Below are positions 37,581-47,382 of a DNA stretch of 64,000 bases, in pieces. Positions within the stretch are counted from its first letter, which is position 1. Each line of letters begins with the position of its first letter. The position numbers and the translations under genes were made by a program. This DNA is from Rubrivivax sp. (GTDB lineage: Bacteria; Pseudomonadota; Gammaproteobacteria; Burkholderiales; Burkholderiaceae_C): NCBI GenBank assembly GCA_022842595.1, contig JALHPF010000001.1, positions 186,001-250,000 on the forward strand. The letters are read 5' to 3'. Under the pieces are notes generated by a model that was not told where the DNA came from, did not search any database, and saw only the letters and a program-made list of their open reading frames with translations.

Positions 37581-39821
37581 TCAGGGCTTGACCAGGCCGC
37601 GGCCGTCGAGCCGCTCGCGCCGCTGCAGCACGCGCCGGCCCGACCACCACAGCAGCAGGGCCGCTGCAGCCGCGCCCAGCATCGGCCACCAGACTGGCGT
37701 GTTCCAGGCCGACTGCGCGGCCACGCGGCGCGGCACGTCCAGCCGCAGATAGCGGCCGAAGTCGCGCAGGATGACGGCCGGCTTCAGGTTGTGCACCCAG
37801 CCCTGCGCGGCCGCCGACGCATACGGGAAGAAGCCCATCGTCCACGGCGCGTCCTGCTGGGCGATGGCCACCATCTGGTCGATCAGGGCCTGCTTGGCCG
37901 GCCCGTCTTCCAGCACCTTCATCTGCAGGAACAGGCGGTCGTAGTCAGGGTTGTTGAAGTTCGAGACGTTCTCGCCGTCGTACAGCGTCTTGCTGGCTTT
38001 GCTGTTCAGCAGGAACAGGAAGTTCTCGGCGTCGGGGTAGTCGGCGTTCCAGCCCAGCCAGAACACCTGGTACTGGCCCTTGCGCGTCTTCTCCTGGAAC
38101 TGGTTGTTGTCGGTGGCGCGCACTTCCAGCTGGATGCCGAGCTTGGCGAACTGGCGCACCACCCAGTCGATCTCGGGCTTGCGTTCGGGGGTGGGCGGGT
38201 AGTAGACGTCGTAGTTCAGCACCAGCGGCTTGCCGCTGCGGGCGTCGCGGCCGCCGCCGTAGCCGGCCTCTTCGAGCAGCTTCTTCGCGTCGGCGATGGG
38301 CCGGCGTACGGCGCGGCCGCCCTCGGGCAGCGTGGCGTCGGGCACCCAGCTGTGGGTGACGGGATTCAGGCCTTCGCGTGTGCCCTCGCGTGAACCGAAG
38401 ATGCCCGGTGGTACCGGGCTCATCGCCGTCTGTCCGGCGCGTTTCGGGAAGATCTTGCTGTATTCCTCCCAGTCGATGGCGATGCTGATGGCCTGGCGCA
38501 GCTTTCGGCTGCGTTCGGCTTCCTGCGGTGTCTTGCCATGGCCCACCGTGGGGTCGAGCATGTTGAAGGCGATGAAGTAGTTGTTGACGTCGCTGCCGCG
38601 GTTCAGGCGGAAGCCCTTTTCCAGGTATTCGCGGCGCACTTCCTCGCTGTCCTGCATGGCCACCAGGTAGTCCAGCCCGGTGTCCACACGTTCCAGCACC
38701 TCGACGTCGTAGTAGCCCTGGCGGAACTTGCCGCGGCGCGAGACTTCCTCGCGCTCGACCGCGAACTCGATGCGGTCGATGAACGGGGTCGGCTTGCCGC
38801 AGTCGGCCAGCAGGCCGGCCGCTTCATCCCCAGGCTCGCCCTCGCAGGGGTAGGGCTCGCCGCGGTAGTTCGGGTTGCGCGCCATCGCCAGGCGGCGGTC
38901 CTTGATGTTTTCCACCAGCATGTAGGGGCCGGTACCCACCGGCCAGCCGTCCAGCGTCAGCCCCTTCTCGGCGAAGCCGGGCGTGGCGTAGAAGGCGTCG
39001 GCCTCCCAGGGCACGGGCGCCGTGAAGGTGAGCTGCATCCAGTAGTTCCACTGCGGGTTCTTGCCCTTGATGCGCAGGCGCAGCAGGTGCTTTTCAGGCG
39101 CCGTGGCGCCGGCCAGCGGGAACTGGCGGAAGTCGAGGAAGGGCTTGTCCAGGCTGGCCGGGTCCAAGCCCTGGCGCAGCCGGGCGTCTGCGGCGCGGAT
39201 GACGTCGGCGTACTCGCGCAGGCCAACGATGACTTCGGCAAACACGCTGAAGATCGGCGTGGTGATGCGCGTCGTGGCCTGGCGCTTGTAGGCGTAGACG
39301 AAGTCTTCGGCCACGAGCTCGCGCGTGCCCTGGTGCTCAAATTCGGCCGGCGTGCGCTTTTCGCCCAGCGTGCCCGCCGGCTGCGCGTGCGGCCCGTGGT
39401 AGCGGTGGCGACCCTGCTCGTCGACCGCAAAGGCCGGGTGCGGCTGGAAGCGCACGCCGGGCTTGATGCGGATGTCGTAGATGCTCTCCGCCACCTGCTC
39501 GGCCGGCGCGTCGGCCGGCAGGGCCTGGCCTTCGCTGCCGATGTAGCGCGGCTGCACCACGGCCACCGCCAGCTTGGGTTCCAGTTGATAGGGGCGCTTC
39601 AGGTAGTGGTAGCCGTAGACCGTCTCGTAGATCTGGTAGGTGAACGGCGACTCGTTGTTCCAGTAGGACGCGGTCGGGTCCAGATGCCGGGGCGAGTTCT
39701 CGATGACCGCCGTGAACAGCGTGTTGCCGGCCGCAGCGCCGCGCGGCCAGGGGTTGTTGTCGCAGGCGGTCAGCAGGAAAAGCGGCAGGACCAGACCCAA
39801 CGCAGCGCGCAGCGGCTTCAA
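37581..39821 (-). CDS. Peptide ABC transporter substrate-binding lipoprotein with C-terminal membrane anchor
   Basis: A 746-residue extracytoplasmic peptide-binding protein. The N-terminal lipobox FLLTAC predicts acylation at Cys19. The family 5 binding fold is evident in GWPVGTGPYMLVE, LRQAISIAIDWEEY and FWLGWNADYPDAENF. Unusually, the last 45 residues contain a hydrophobic segment (WWPMLGAAAAALLLWW, about 707-722) with a basic tail, so the protein may be anchored at both ends. It begins with TTG at 39821, one base after the ldcA stop, which suggests coupled translation. Substrates are probably murein peptides, inferred from ldcA. Confidence 0.88.
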   Translation of the reverse strand: MKPLRAALGLVLPLFLLTACDNNPWPRGAAAGNTLFTAVIENSPRHLDPTASYWNNESPFTYQIYETVYGYHYLKRPYQLEPKLAVAVVQPRYIGSEGQALPADAPAEQVAESIYDIRIKPGVRFQPHPAFAVDEQGRHRYHGPHAQPAGTLGEKRTPAEFEHQGTRELVAEDFVYAYKRQATTRITTPIFSVFAEVIVGLREYADVIRAADARLRQGLDPASLDKPFLDFRQFPLAGATAPEKHLLRLRIKGKNPQWNYWMQLTFTAPVPWEADAFYATPGFAEKGLTLDGWPVGTGPYMLVENIKDRRLAMARNPNYRGEPYPCEGEPGDEAAGLLADCGKPTPFIDRIEFAVEREEVSRRGKFRQGYYDVEVLERVDTGLDYLVAMQDSEEVRREYLEKGFRLNRGSDVNNYFIAFNMLDPTVGHGKTPQEAERSRKLRQAISIAIDWEEYSKIFPKRAGQTAMSPVPPGIFGSREGTREGLNPVTHSWVPDATLPEGGRAVRRPIADAKKLLEEAGYGGGRDARSGKPLVLNYDVYYPPTPERKPEIDWVVRQFAKLGIQLEVRATDNNQFQEKTRKGQYQVFWLGWNADYPDAENFLFLLNSKASKTLYDGENVSNFNNPDYDRLFLQMKVLEDGPAKQALIDQMVAIAQQDAPWTMGFFPYASAAAQGWVHNLKPAVILRDFGRYLRLDVPRRVAAQSAWNTPVWWPMLGAAAAALLLWWSGRRVLQRRERLDGRGLVKP

Positions 39822-39822
39822 G

Positions 39823-40737
39823 CTACCACCCGATCAGCACGTCACGCCCCTGCACCAGCAGCTGCACCTTGCGGCCCACCGGCAGCGTCACCTTCGTCGC
39901 CACATGGCCGAAAGGCAGGCCCGTGAGCACCGGCACGGTCAGCAACGAACGCAGGTGCGCGACCACCGTCTTCAGGTTGAAGCCGCGGTCCAGCGGCGAA
40001 GGCTTCCAGGCGCTGAACTGACCCAGCACCACGGCCTTCTGGCCGGCCAGCACACCGGCCTGGTGCAGCTGCAGCAGCCCGCGTTCGATGCGGTAGGGGT
40101 GCTCGTTGACGTCTTCCAGGAACAGCACCCCACCCTTCACGAGCCGCGCCGCCGGCCAGTGCGGCGTGCCCAGCAGCGACAGCAGCATGCTCAGGTTGCC
40201 GCCCCACAGACGCCCTTGCACGTCGAGACCGTCGAAGCCGGCCTCGGTGCGAAACCCCACGGCTTCGAGTTCGCCCGACATCGCTTCCAGGAAGCAGTCC
40301 CGCGTGACCTCGTCGACGCCGCCGGCTTCATCGGACCGGCCGAAATCGTCGGTGGCCATCGGCCCGGCCCAGGTGCTGGCGGCCGCGCCGGCATGGGCCA
40401 GCAGGCCCAGCTGCACGGCCGTGAAATCGCTGTGGCCGACCCAGCGCGTGCCCTGCTCGATGCTGCGCGCCAGCAGCGCCCAGTCGATGCGGTCGAGCAG
40501 GCGCGACAAGCCGTAGCCGCCGCGCGTGGGCATCGCGATCGACGGTGCCGCGCTGGCCACGCGGTGCAGGGCCGCCAGCCGCACATCGTCGCTGCCGGCC
40601 AGGCGCTGCTGGCGCGCGCGGGCGCTGGCGTCCACCTGAACCTGCAGGCCCAGCGCCTTCAGGCGGGCGGCAGCGCGCGTGAGGGCCGCAGGCTGGGCCA
40701 CCACGCCGCTGGGGGAAAAGAGCTGGATCGACGTCAT
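39823..40737 (-). CDS. ldcA: LD-carboxypeptidase (muramoyltetrapeptide carboxypeptidase)
   Basis: LdcA removes the terminal D-alanine from murein tetrapeptides in the cytoplasm, a step of peptidoglycan recycling. The 304-residue protein has the family N-terminus IQLFSPSGVVAQ, the nucleophile region RGGYGLSRLLDRIDW, GHSDFTAVQLGLL, GRLWGGNLSMLLSLLGTP and FLEDVNEHPYRIER. ATG 40737 fits homologues; a TTG at 40770 overlapping the tadA stop (TTGA) is an alternative giving 315 residues. It is directly followed by the peptide-transporter genes, supporting a recycling operon. Confidence 0.92.
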   Translation of the reverse strand: MTSIQLFSPSGVVAQPAALTRAAARLKALGLQVQVDASARARQQRLAGSDDVRLAALHRVASAAPSIAMPTRGGYGLSRLLDRIDWALLARSIEQGTRWVGHSDFTAVQLGLLAHAGAAASTWAGPMATDDFGRSDEAGGVDEVTRDCFLEAMSGELEAVGFRTEAGFDGLDVQGRLWGGNLSMLLSLLGTPHWPAARLVKGGVLFLEDVNEHPYRIERGLLQLHQAGVLAGQKAVVLGQFSAWKPSPLDRGFNLKTVVAHLRSLLTVPVLTGLPFGHVATKVTLPVGRKVQLLVQGRDVLIGW

Positions 40738-40766
40738 CGGCAAGGGTGTCAGGGTCGGAGTCAGGC

Positions 40767-41983
<1,217 letters not shown>

Positions 41984-42205
41984 GGCCTGCGGCACTCAAG
42001 TTCGAGGCCGCTGGTGCCGATGTCCCACGGGTGACGGGAAGGCTTAAGTGTCCGACGACGGGTCGGCTCCGGGCAACCCCCCCGTCGGGACCGTGATGCA
42101 GTTGCTCGTCGAAGTCATCGCCACCTGCGCCCGCGGCGTACGCCCGTTCCCGGCAGCCGGCCGCGAAAGCCAGGGCCAGCCGGGTTCACACGAGCTCGCG
42201 CCGCC

Positions 42206-43639
42206 ATGATCGAACGACTGGGCAAGTACCGGGTCACCGGCGTGCTGGGCGAAGGTGCGATGGGCATCGTCTACCAGGGCTTCGACCCCGGCATCGAGCG
42301 CGTCGTGGCCATCAAGACCATGCGCAGCCAGCTGCAGGACGCCGACCAGCTGGGTGCCAGCGCTGCCCAGCGCTTTCGCAACGAGGCCCAGGCCGCGGGC
42401 CGGCTGTCGCACCCGGGCATCGTCGCCGTCTACGACTATGGCGAAGACAACACCGACCAGGGTGCGGTGGCCTACATCGCGATGGAATTCGTGCAGGGCC
42501 AGACGCTGGAACGCTACCTGGCCAACCAGGTTCGGTTCAACGAAGCCGACATCGTCAGCGTGCTTGCCCAGCTGCTCGACGCGCTGGAGCACGCCCATGC
42601 CCTGGGCGTATGGCATCGCGACATCAAGCCGGCCAATGTCTTGCTCACCCGCGAGGGGCGCGTGAAGCTGGCCGACTTCGGCATCGCGCGCATCGACTCG
42701 GTGGCCATGACGCAGATCGGCGGCATGCTGGGCACGCCCAGCGCGATGGCACCCGAGCAGTTCCTGGGTGCCACGCTGGACCACCGCGTCGACATCTACG
42801 CCTGCGGCGTCCTGCTGTACCTGCTGCTGACCGGGCAGCCGCCGTTCAAGGGCAGTGTCGAGAGCCTGATGTACCGGGTGGTCCACGAGCCGCCGGTGCT
42901 GCCCTCGGCCCTGCCAGGCTACGCCGGGCCGGTCCGCTACGACGCCCTGCTGGCCCGCGCACTGGCCAAGGAACCCGGCCAGCGCTTCGCCAGCGCCCAG
43001 GCCTTCAGGCAGGCCCTGCTGGGCGAGCTGGGCGAGCCGGCAGCCGATGCCGTTTCCGACGCCACCGTCATCGCCCTGCCCGTCAAGGCCAGCAGCAGGC
43101 CGACTTCGCCGGGCACCCGCAGCGGCCCGGCCTGGTCGTCGGCCGGCAGCTTCACGCCCGAGCAGCTGAGCCAGCTGGAAACCACGCTGGCGCGGCATGT
43201 CGGGCCGCTGGCGGGCGTGCTGGTGAAGCGAACGGCGCGCGAGTGCACCGACCTGCCGGCGCTGTACGCCCGGCTGGCCACCCATGTGACCGAGCCGGGT
43301 GCACGGGAAACCTTCCTGGCCGGGGCCTCACGCGCCGGCCACACGGCAGCCGGTCGGCCTTGCGCCACGGGGTCGACGGCACACCAGGCGCATGCCCGGG
43401 CCCAGGGCACCGGGGGCGCCGTCGCTCTTGCCGAAGCGCCAGCCACGCTGGCCGAGACCACCATTGCCAGCGCCCAGCAGCTGCTGATGCGGCAACTCGG
43501 CCCGATGGCCACGGTCGTGGTGCGGCGGGCCCTGGCCCGCAACCCCACGCGCGCCAGCTTCTTCCATGCGCTGCTGGAAGCGCTGCCGGCAGGTGCTGAG
43601 CGCGAGCGCCTGCGCGCCGACCTCGACCGCCTGCGCTGA
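42206..43639 (+). CDS. Serine/threonine protein kinase with duplicated C-terminal module
   Basis: A 477-residue Hanks-type kinase. The catalytic domain (about 8-275) has the glycine loop GEGAMG, K37 in VVAIKTM, E60, the catalytic loop [10 protein letters not shown] (137-146), DFG at 158 and MAPEQF, all intact, so it should be active. No transmembrane segment is seen, so it is cytoplasmic. The C-terminal part contains two copies of a helical module of about 52 residues (317-372 and 422-473), each with [11 protein letters not shown] or [15 protein letters not shown] cores, separated by a low-complexity linker. A partner phosphatase is not in the window. Its ATG overlaps the stop of a doubtful 37-codon frame. 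Confidence 0.9.
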   Translation: MIERLGKYRVTGVLGEGAMGIVYQGFDPGIERVVAIKTMRSQLQDADQLGASAAQRFRNEAQAAGRLSHPGIVAVYDYGEDNTDQGAVAYIAMEFVQGQTLERYLANQVRFNEADIVSVLAQLLDALEHAHALGVWHRDIKPANVLLTREGRVKLADFGIARIDSVAMTQIGGMLGTPSAMAPEQFLGATLDHRVDIYACGVLLYLLLTGQPPFKGSVESLMYRVVHEPPVLPSALPGYAGPVRYDALLARALAKEPGQRFASAQAFRQALLGELGEPAADAVSDATVIALPVKASSRPTSPGTRSGPAWSSAGSFTPEQLSQLETTLARHVGPLAGVLVKRTARECTDLPALYARLATHVTEPGARETFLAGASRAGHTAAGRPCATGSTAHQAHARAQGTGGAVALAEAPATLAETTIASAQQLLMRQLGPMATVVVRRALARNPTRASFFHALLEALPAGAERERLRADLDRLR

Positions 43640-43739
43640 AGCCGCAGCGCCGGTTCGACACTTCGGCCCGGGCCGAAGCAATGCTGTGCCGTCATCGGGC
43701 ACAGTGCGGGTGTCTGCCCACACCACGCGAGCCCCCACG

Positions 43740-44078
43740 ATGGCCATCACCTGCTTCATCCGCTACCAGATCGACCCGTTCCAGCGCGATGCCTTCCGGC
43801 GCTACGCCGAGGCCTGGGGCCGCATCATTCCGCGCTGCGGCGGCGATCTGATCGGCTACTTCCTGCCCCATGAAGGCAGCAACGACATCGCCTGGGGCCT
43901 GGTCGGCTTCGACGACCTGGCGGCCTATGAACGCTACCGCGCCACGCTCAGGCACGACGCCGAGGGCCGTGCCAACTTCGATCTGGCCCAGGCCCAGCGC
44001 TTCATCCTGCGCGAGGAACGCAGCTGGCTCGAAGACGTGGGCGCCACACGCCAGCAGCCGCGCCAGGTGGCCGCATGA
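43740..44078 (+). CDS. NIPSNAP family protein
   Basis: A 112-residue protein of the NIPSNAP dimeric alpha/beta-barrel family. The pattern [42 protein letters not shown] followed by [15 protein letters not shown] is shared by the family; no enzymatic role is established. It is 100 bases downstream of the kinase and overlaps the next gene by ATGA, so it is coupled to the ABM-domain protein, which has a related fold. Confidence 0.85.
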   Translation: MAITCFIRYQIDPFQRDAFRRYAEAWGRIIPRCGGDLIGYFLPHEGSNDIAWGLVGFDDLAAYERYRATLRHDAEGRANFDLAQAQRFILREERSWLEDVGATRQQPRQVAA

Positions 44079-44419
44079 TCGCCGTCATCTTCGAACTCGA
44101 ACCGCGGCCTGGCCAGACCCAGCACTACTTCGAGCTGGCTGCCGCACTCAAGGCCGAACTGCAGGCCGTGGACGGCTTCATCACCGTCGAACGATTCGAG
44201 AGCGTGACGCGCCCGGGGCACTACCTGTCGCTGAGCTTCTGGCGCGACGAAGAGGCCGTGCGCCGCTGGCGCTGCCACGGCATGCATCGCCAGGCCCAGC
44301 AGGAAGGCCGCGACCAGGTGCTGGCCGGCTACCGGCTGCGGGTGGCCAGCGTCTCGCGCGACTACGGCCTGCTCGACCGCGATGCAGCGCCCGCCGATTC
44401 GCGCGCGCTGCTGATCTGA
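44075..44419 (+). CDS. Antibiotic biosynthesis monooxygenase (ABM) domain protein
   Basis: A 114-residue ferredoxin-like ABM-domain protein. The [24 protein letters not shown] start, the [11 protein letters not shown] strand and the [15 protein letters not shown]3[10 protein letters not shown] helix are typical of the family. Its members include quinone-forming monooxygenases and haem-degrading proteins, so the specific reaction cannot be named. It overlaps the NIPSNAP gene by four bases and is followed 24 bases later by an ArsR-type regulator. Confidence 0.85.
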   Translation: MIAVIFELEPRPGQTQHYFELAAALKAELQAVDGFITVERFESVTRPGHYLSLSFWRDEEAVRRWRCHGMHRQAQQEGRDQVLAGYRLRVASVSRDYGLLDRDAAPADSRALLI

Positions 44420-44443
44420 TCTGAACGTGGCACCCTCGAGCCG

Positions 44444-45142
44444 ATGGCCGCTGCCCACGAACCCCGCCTCGCCCGCACGGCAGCCGTGGTCGCCGACCCG
44501 GCCCGCTCGCGCATGCTGGCCTATCTGCTGACCGGCGAATTCGCCAGCGCCAGCGAGCTGGCGGCAGTGGCATCGGTGACCGCAGCCACCGCCAGCGGCC
44601 ACCTGCGCCAGCTGCTCGACGCCCGTTTCGTGGTCTGTGAACCGCGCGGCCGCCACCGCTACTTTCGCCTGGCCGACGCCGAGGTGGCACATGCCCTCGA
44701 GGCCCTGGCCCTGGTGGCCGAGCGCGACCGCCATGACCGCGCCTGGGCCCACCCGGAGCGCCAGCGCCTGCGCTACGCACGCTGCTGCTACGGCCACCTG
44801 GCCGGCCAGCTGGGTGTGTCGCTGTTCGACGCCTTGCAGGGCCAGGCTGGCTTGCAGGCCACCGCCGAAGGCTTCGATCTCACCGACGCCGGCCGGCATT
44901 GGCTGCGCGGACTGGGTCTTTCGCCGGCGGCACCGACTGCGCGCCGACGGTTCGCCTACCGCTGCCTGGACTGGTCGGAAAGGCGCGACCATCTCGCCGG
45001 CCAGCTGGCCGACGAGATCTATCGCCACTTCACACAGGCCGGCTGGCTGCGCCGCGGCAGCGGCCGGGCGCTGGAAGTCACCGCCAGCGGCCGGCAGGCG
45101 CTGCAACCGCTGCAGCCACATCTGCGCCTGCTGCAGCCCTGA
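44444..45142 (+). CDS. ArsR-family transcription regulator
   Basis: A 232-residue regulator with an N-terminal winged helix-turn-helix (about 10-85; LARTAAVVADPARSRMLAYL, ASELAAVASVTAATASGHLRQL, RHRYFRLAD) and a C-terminal half of about 130 residues without recognised metal motifs. Cysteines at 112 and 113 in RYARCCYGHLAG might sense thiols or metals; this is speculative. It is the last gene of a probable three-gene operon with the NIPSNAP and ABM proteins and likely controls it. Confidence 0.85.
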   Translation: MAAAHEPRLARTAAVVADPARSRMLAYLLTGEFASASELAAVASVTAATASGHLRQLLDARFVVCEPRGRHRYFRLADAEVAHALEALALVAERDRHDRAWAHPERQRLRYARCCYGHLAGQLGVSLFDALQGQAGLQATAEGFDLTDAGRHWLRGLGLSPAAPTARRRFAYRCLDWSERRDHLAGQLADEIYRHFTQAGWLRRGSGRALEVTASGRQALQPLQPHLRLLQP

Positions 45143-45351
45143 TCAGCGGGGCCTGCCCAGGCATCAGCCGGCCCCGGGGAGGCATCGGCCTGCGAGATGC
45201 CAGCCGCGCCAGAAAGGGACACCACGACCTGCGTTTCCCGTGAATTCGCACTGCGGGCCCCGCCGCCGATACAGTTGGCGGTGATCCAGGCCCAGGCGTC
45301 CGACCTGTGGCCGCACCCCAGAGCCGCCCACGGCCGACCCGGAGACAAGAG

Positions 45352-47322
45352 ATGACCGCTGTCGCTGTCGCTATAGCCCCGCCCTCGCCTGCCGACCGCC
45401 TGCGCCAGGCGCGCCGTCAGTGGCTGGACACCGGTACCGTGGCCGAAGGCCTGCTGGCCCCGGCCGTGCACGAGCGCTGGGAACGCAGCCGCCGCCATGG
45501 CCTGGCGCCCGACGGGCGCGCGCCCGGCACACCCCATGCCTCGGCCGCGCAACTGGCACGTGCGCTCGACCACCGCCACACCCTGGTGTCCCACGCCATG
45601 CCGGTGATGGCCTTCCTGAACGAGCAGATCCAGGGCAGCGACAGCATCGTCGTGCTCGCCGACCCGCAGGGCATGCTGCTGCACGCCCTGGGCGACACCG
45701 GCTTCGCCGACCGCGCCGCGCGCGTGGCGCTGCGGCCCGGCGCCATCTGGAGCGAGCAATGGCGCGGCACGAACGCCATCGGCACCGCCCTCGTCGAGGA
45801 CGCTGCCGTGGTCGTGCATGGCGGCGAGCACTACCTGCAACGCAATGGCTTCCTCACCTGCGCCGCGGCACCCATCGCCGACGCCGCGGGCCAGCTGCTG
45901 GGCGTGCTGGACATCTCGGGCGACCGCCGTGGCTACCACCGCCACACCCTGGGGCTGGTGCGTTCCGGGGCGCGGCTGATCGAACACCAGCTGTTCGAGG
46001 CCCGCCACGGCGCCGGCCTGACGCTGCGCCTGCATGCCCAGGCCGAGGGCCTGGGCACCGTCACCGAGGGCCTGCTGGCGCTGTCGGAAGACGGCTGGAT
46101 CGTCGGCGCCACCGGCGCCGGGCTGGAACTGCTGGGCCTGGCGCGCACGGCCATCGGCACCACACGCATCGAACAGGTGCTGGCCGCGAACGTGGCGACG
46201 CTGCTGCAAGTGCAGCGCAGTGCACCGCACCGCGCCACCACGCTGCGCCGCCACGACGGCAGCGACATCTGGGGCCGCCTGGATGTCGGCCGCACCCTGC
46301 GCCCGGCTGCCGGCCCTGCCGCTGCAGGCGGGCGGGCCGACAGGGCCGACCCGCCTTCGCCCAGCGTCGACGCGCTGGCCGCGCTGGACACCGGCGACGC
46401 CGTGATGCACAACGCCATTGACCGCGCACGCCGTGTGCTCCACCAGCCGATCGCGCTGCTGCTGCAGGGTGAGCCGGGTGTCGGCAAGGAAGTCCTGGCG
46501 CGTGCCTGGCACCGCAGCGGGCCGCGCCGCGACCAGGCGCTCGTCGCCGTGAACTGCAGGGCGTTGCCGGAAGCCTTGATCGAGGCCGAGCTCTTTGGCG
46601 ATGGTGACGGCGCCCTCACCGGCACCATCACCGGGGCCAACCGCGACAGCGCACGCGGGCGGATCCGGCAAGCCCATCGAGGCACCTTGTTGCTCGAGGA
46701 ACCGGGCGACCTGCCGCTGGCCACGCAGGCGCGGCTGCTGCGCGTGCTGCAGGAACGCGAACGGCCGCCAGGCGGCGGCGGCGAGCCCGCGGCGGTGGAC
46801 TTCCAGCTCGTCTGCGCCAGCCGTGGGCGCCTGCGCGCCGAAGTCGATGCCGGCCGCTTCCTCGAGGACCTCTATTACCGCATCAACGGCCTGACACTGA
46901 CGCTGCCACCCTTGCGCGAGCGCAGCGACCAGGCCAGCCTGGTGGCGGCCGTGCTGCGCGACATCGCCCCCGGTCGCGCGCTTTCACTGGCCGCCGACGT
47001 GGCCGAGGCCTTTGCGGCCTACAGCTGGCCTGGCAACCTGCGCCAGCTGCACAACGTGCTGCGCACCGCCTGCGCGCTGCTGGAAGATGAGGCGCTCGTC
47101 ATCGAACGCTGCCACCTGCCGGAAGACCTGTCCGACGAGCTCGACGCCGCTGCGCCCAGGCATGTGGTGCAGGATGAAGACGCCGACCTGCGCCTGCAGG
47201 CCGACCGCCGCATTGCCGAAGTGGTGCGCAGCAGCCAGGGCAACCTGTCGGAAGCGGCCAGGCGCCTGGGCATCAGCCGCAACACGCTGTACCGCCGGCT
47301 GGCGGTGCTGAAGCTGCGCTGA
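45352..47322 (+). CDS. AcoR-like GAF/AAA+/Fis regulator with altered sigma-54 contact loop
   Basis: A 656-residue activator with AcoR-type architecture: GAF-like sensor (about 75-215), a PAS-like middle part (225-320), an AAA+ domain (345-560) and a C-terminal Fis helix-turn-helix (about 620-655, NLSEAARRLGISRNTLYRRL). Walker A GEPGVGKE (373-380) and the arginine region FLEDLYYRI are intact. The GAFTGA loop is changed to GALTGTITGA (420-429), and Walker B is LLLEE instead of the usual LFLDE. It may therefore not open sigma-54 promoters in the normal way. GGAG precedes the ATG. No obvious target operon adjoins it. Confidence 0.87.
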   Translation: MTAVAVAIAPPSPADRLRQARRQWLDTGTVAEGLLAPAVHERWERSRRHGLAPDGRAPGTPHASAAQLARALDHRHTLVSHAMPVMAFLNEQIQGSDSIVVLADPQGMLLHALGDTGFADRAARVALRPGAIWSEQWRGTNAIGTALVEDAAVVVHGGEHYLQRNGFLTCAAAPIADAAGQLLGVLDISGDRRGYHRHTLGLVRSGARLIEHQLFEARHGAGLTLRLHAQAEGLGTVTEGLLALSEDGWIVGATGAGLELLGLARTAIGTTRIEQVLAANVATLLQVQRSAPHRATTLRRHDGSDIWGRLDVGRTLRPAAGPAAAGGRADRADPPSPSVDALAALDTGDAVMHNAIDRARRVLHQPIALLLQGEPGVGKEVLARAWHRSGPRRDQALVAVNCRALPEALIEAELFGDGDGALTGTITGANRDSARGRIRQAHRGTLLLEEPGDLPLATQARLLRVLQERERPPGGGGEPAAVDFQLVCASRGRLRAEVDAGRFLEDLYYRINGLTLTLPPLRERSDQASLVAAVLRDIAPGRALSLAADVAEAFAAYSWPGNLRQLHNVLRTACALLEDEALVIERCHLPEDLSDELDAAAPRHVVQDEDADLRLQADRRIAEVVRSSQGNLSEAARRLGISRNTLYRRLAVLKLR

Positions 47323-47382
47323 GCCTGCGCCCGTCAGACAGAAGGCCGCGCGTCGGCGGGCAAAGGCGGGCGCCGCCGCGGA

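Noticed and set aside
42096..42209. 37-residue frame whose TGA overlaps the kinase ATG
   Set aside because: Overlap suggests coupling, but no ribosome-binding site or recognisable sequence is present; probably chance.
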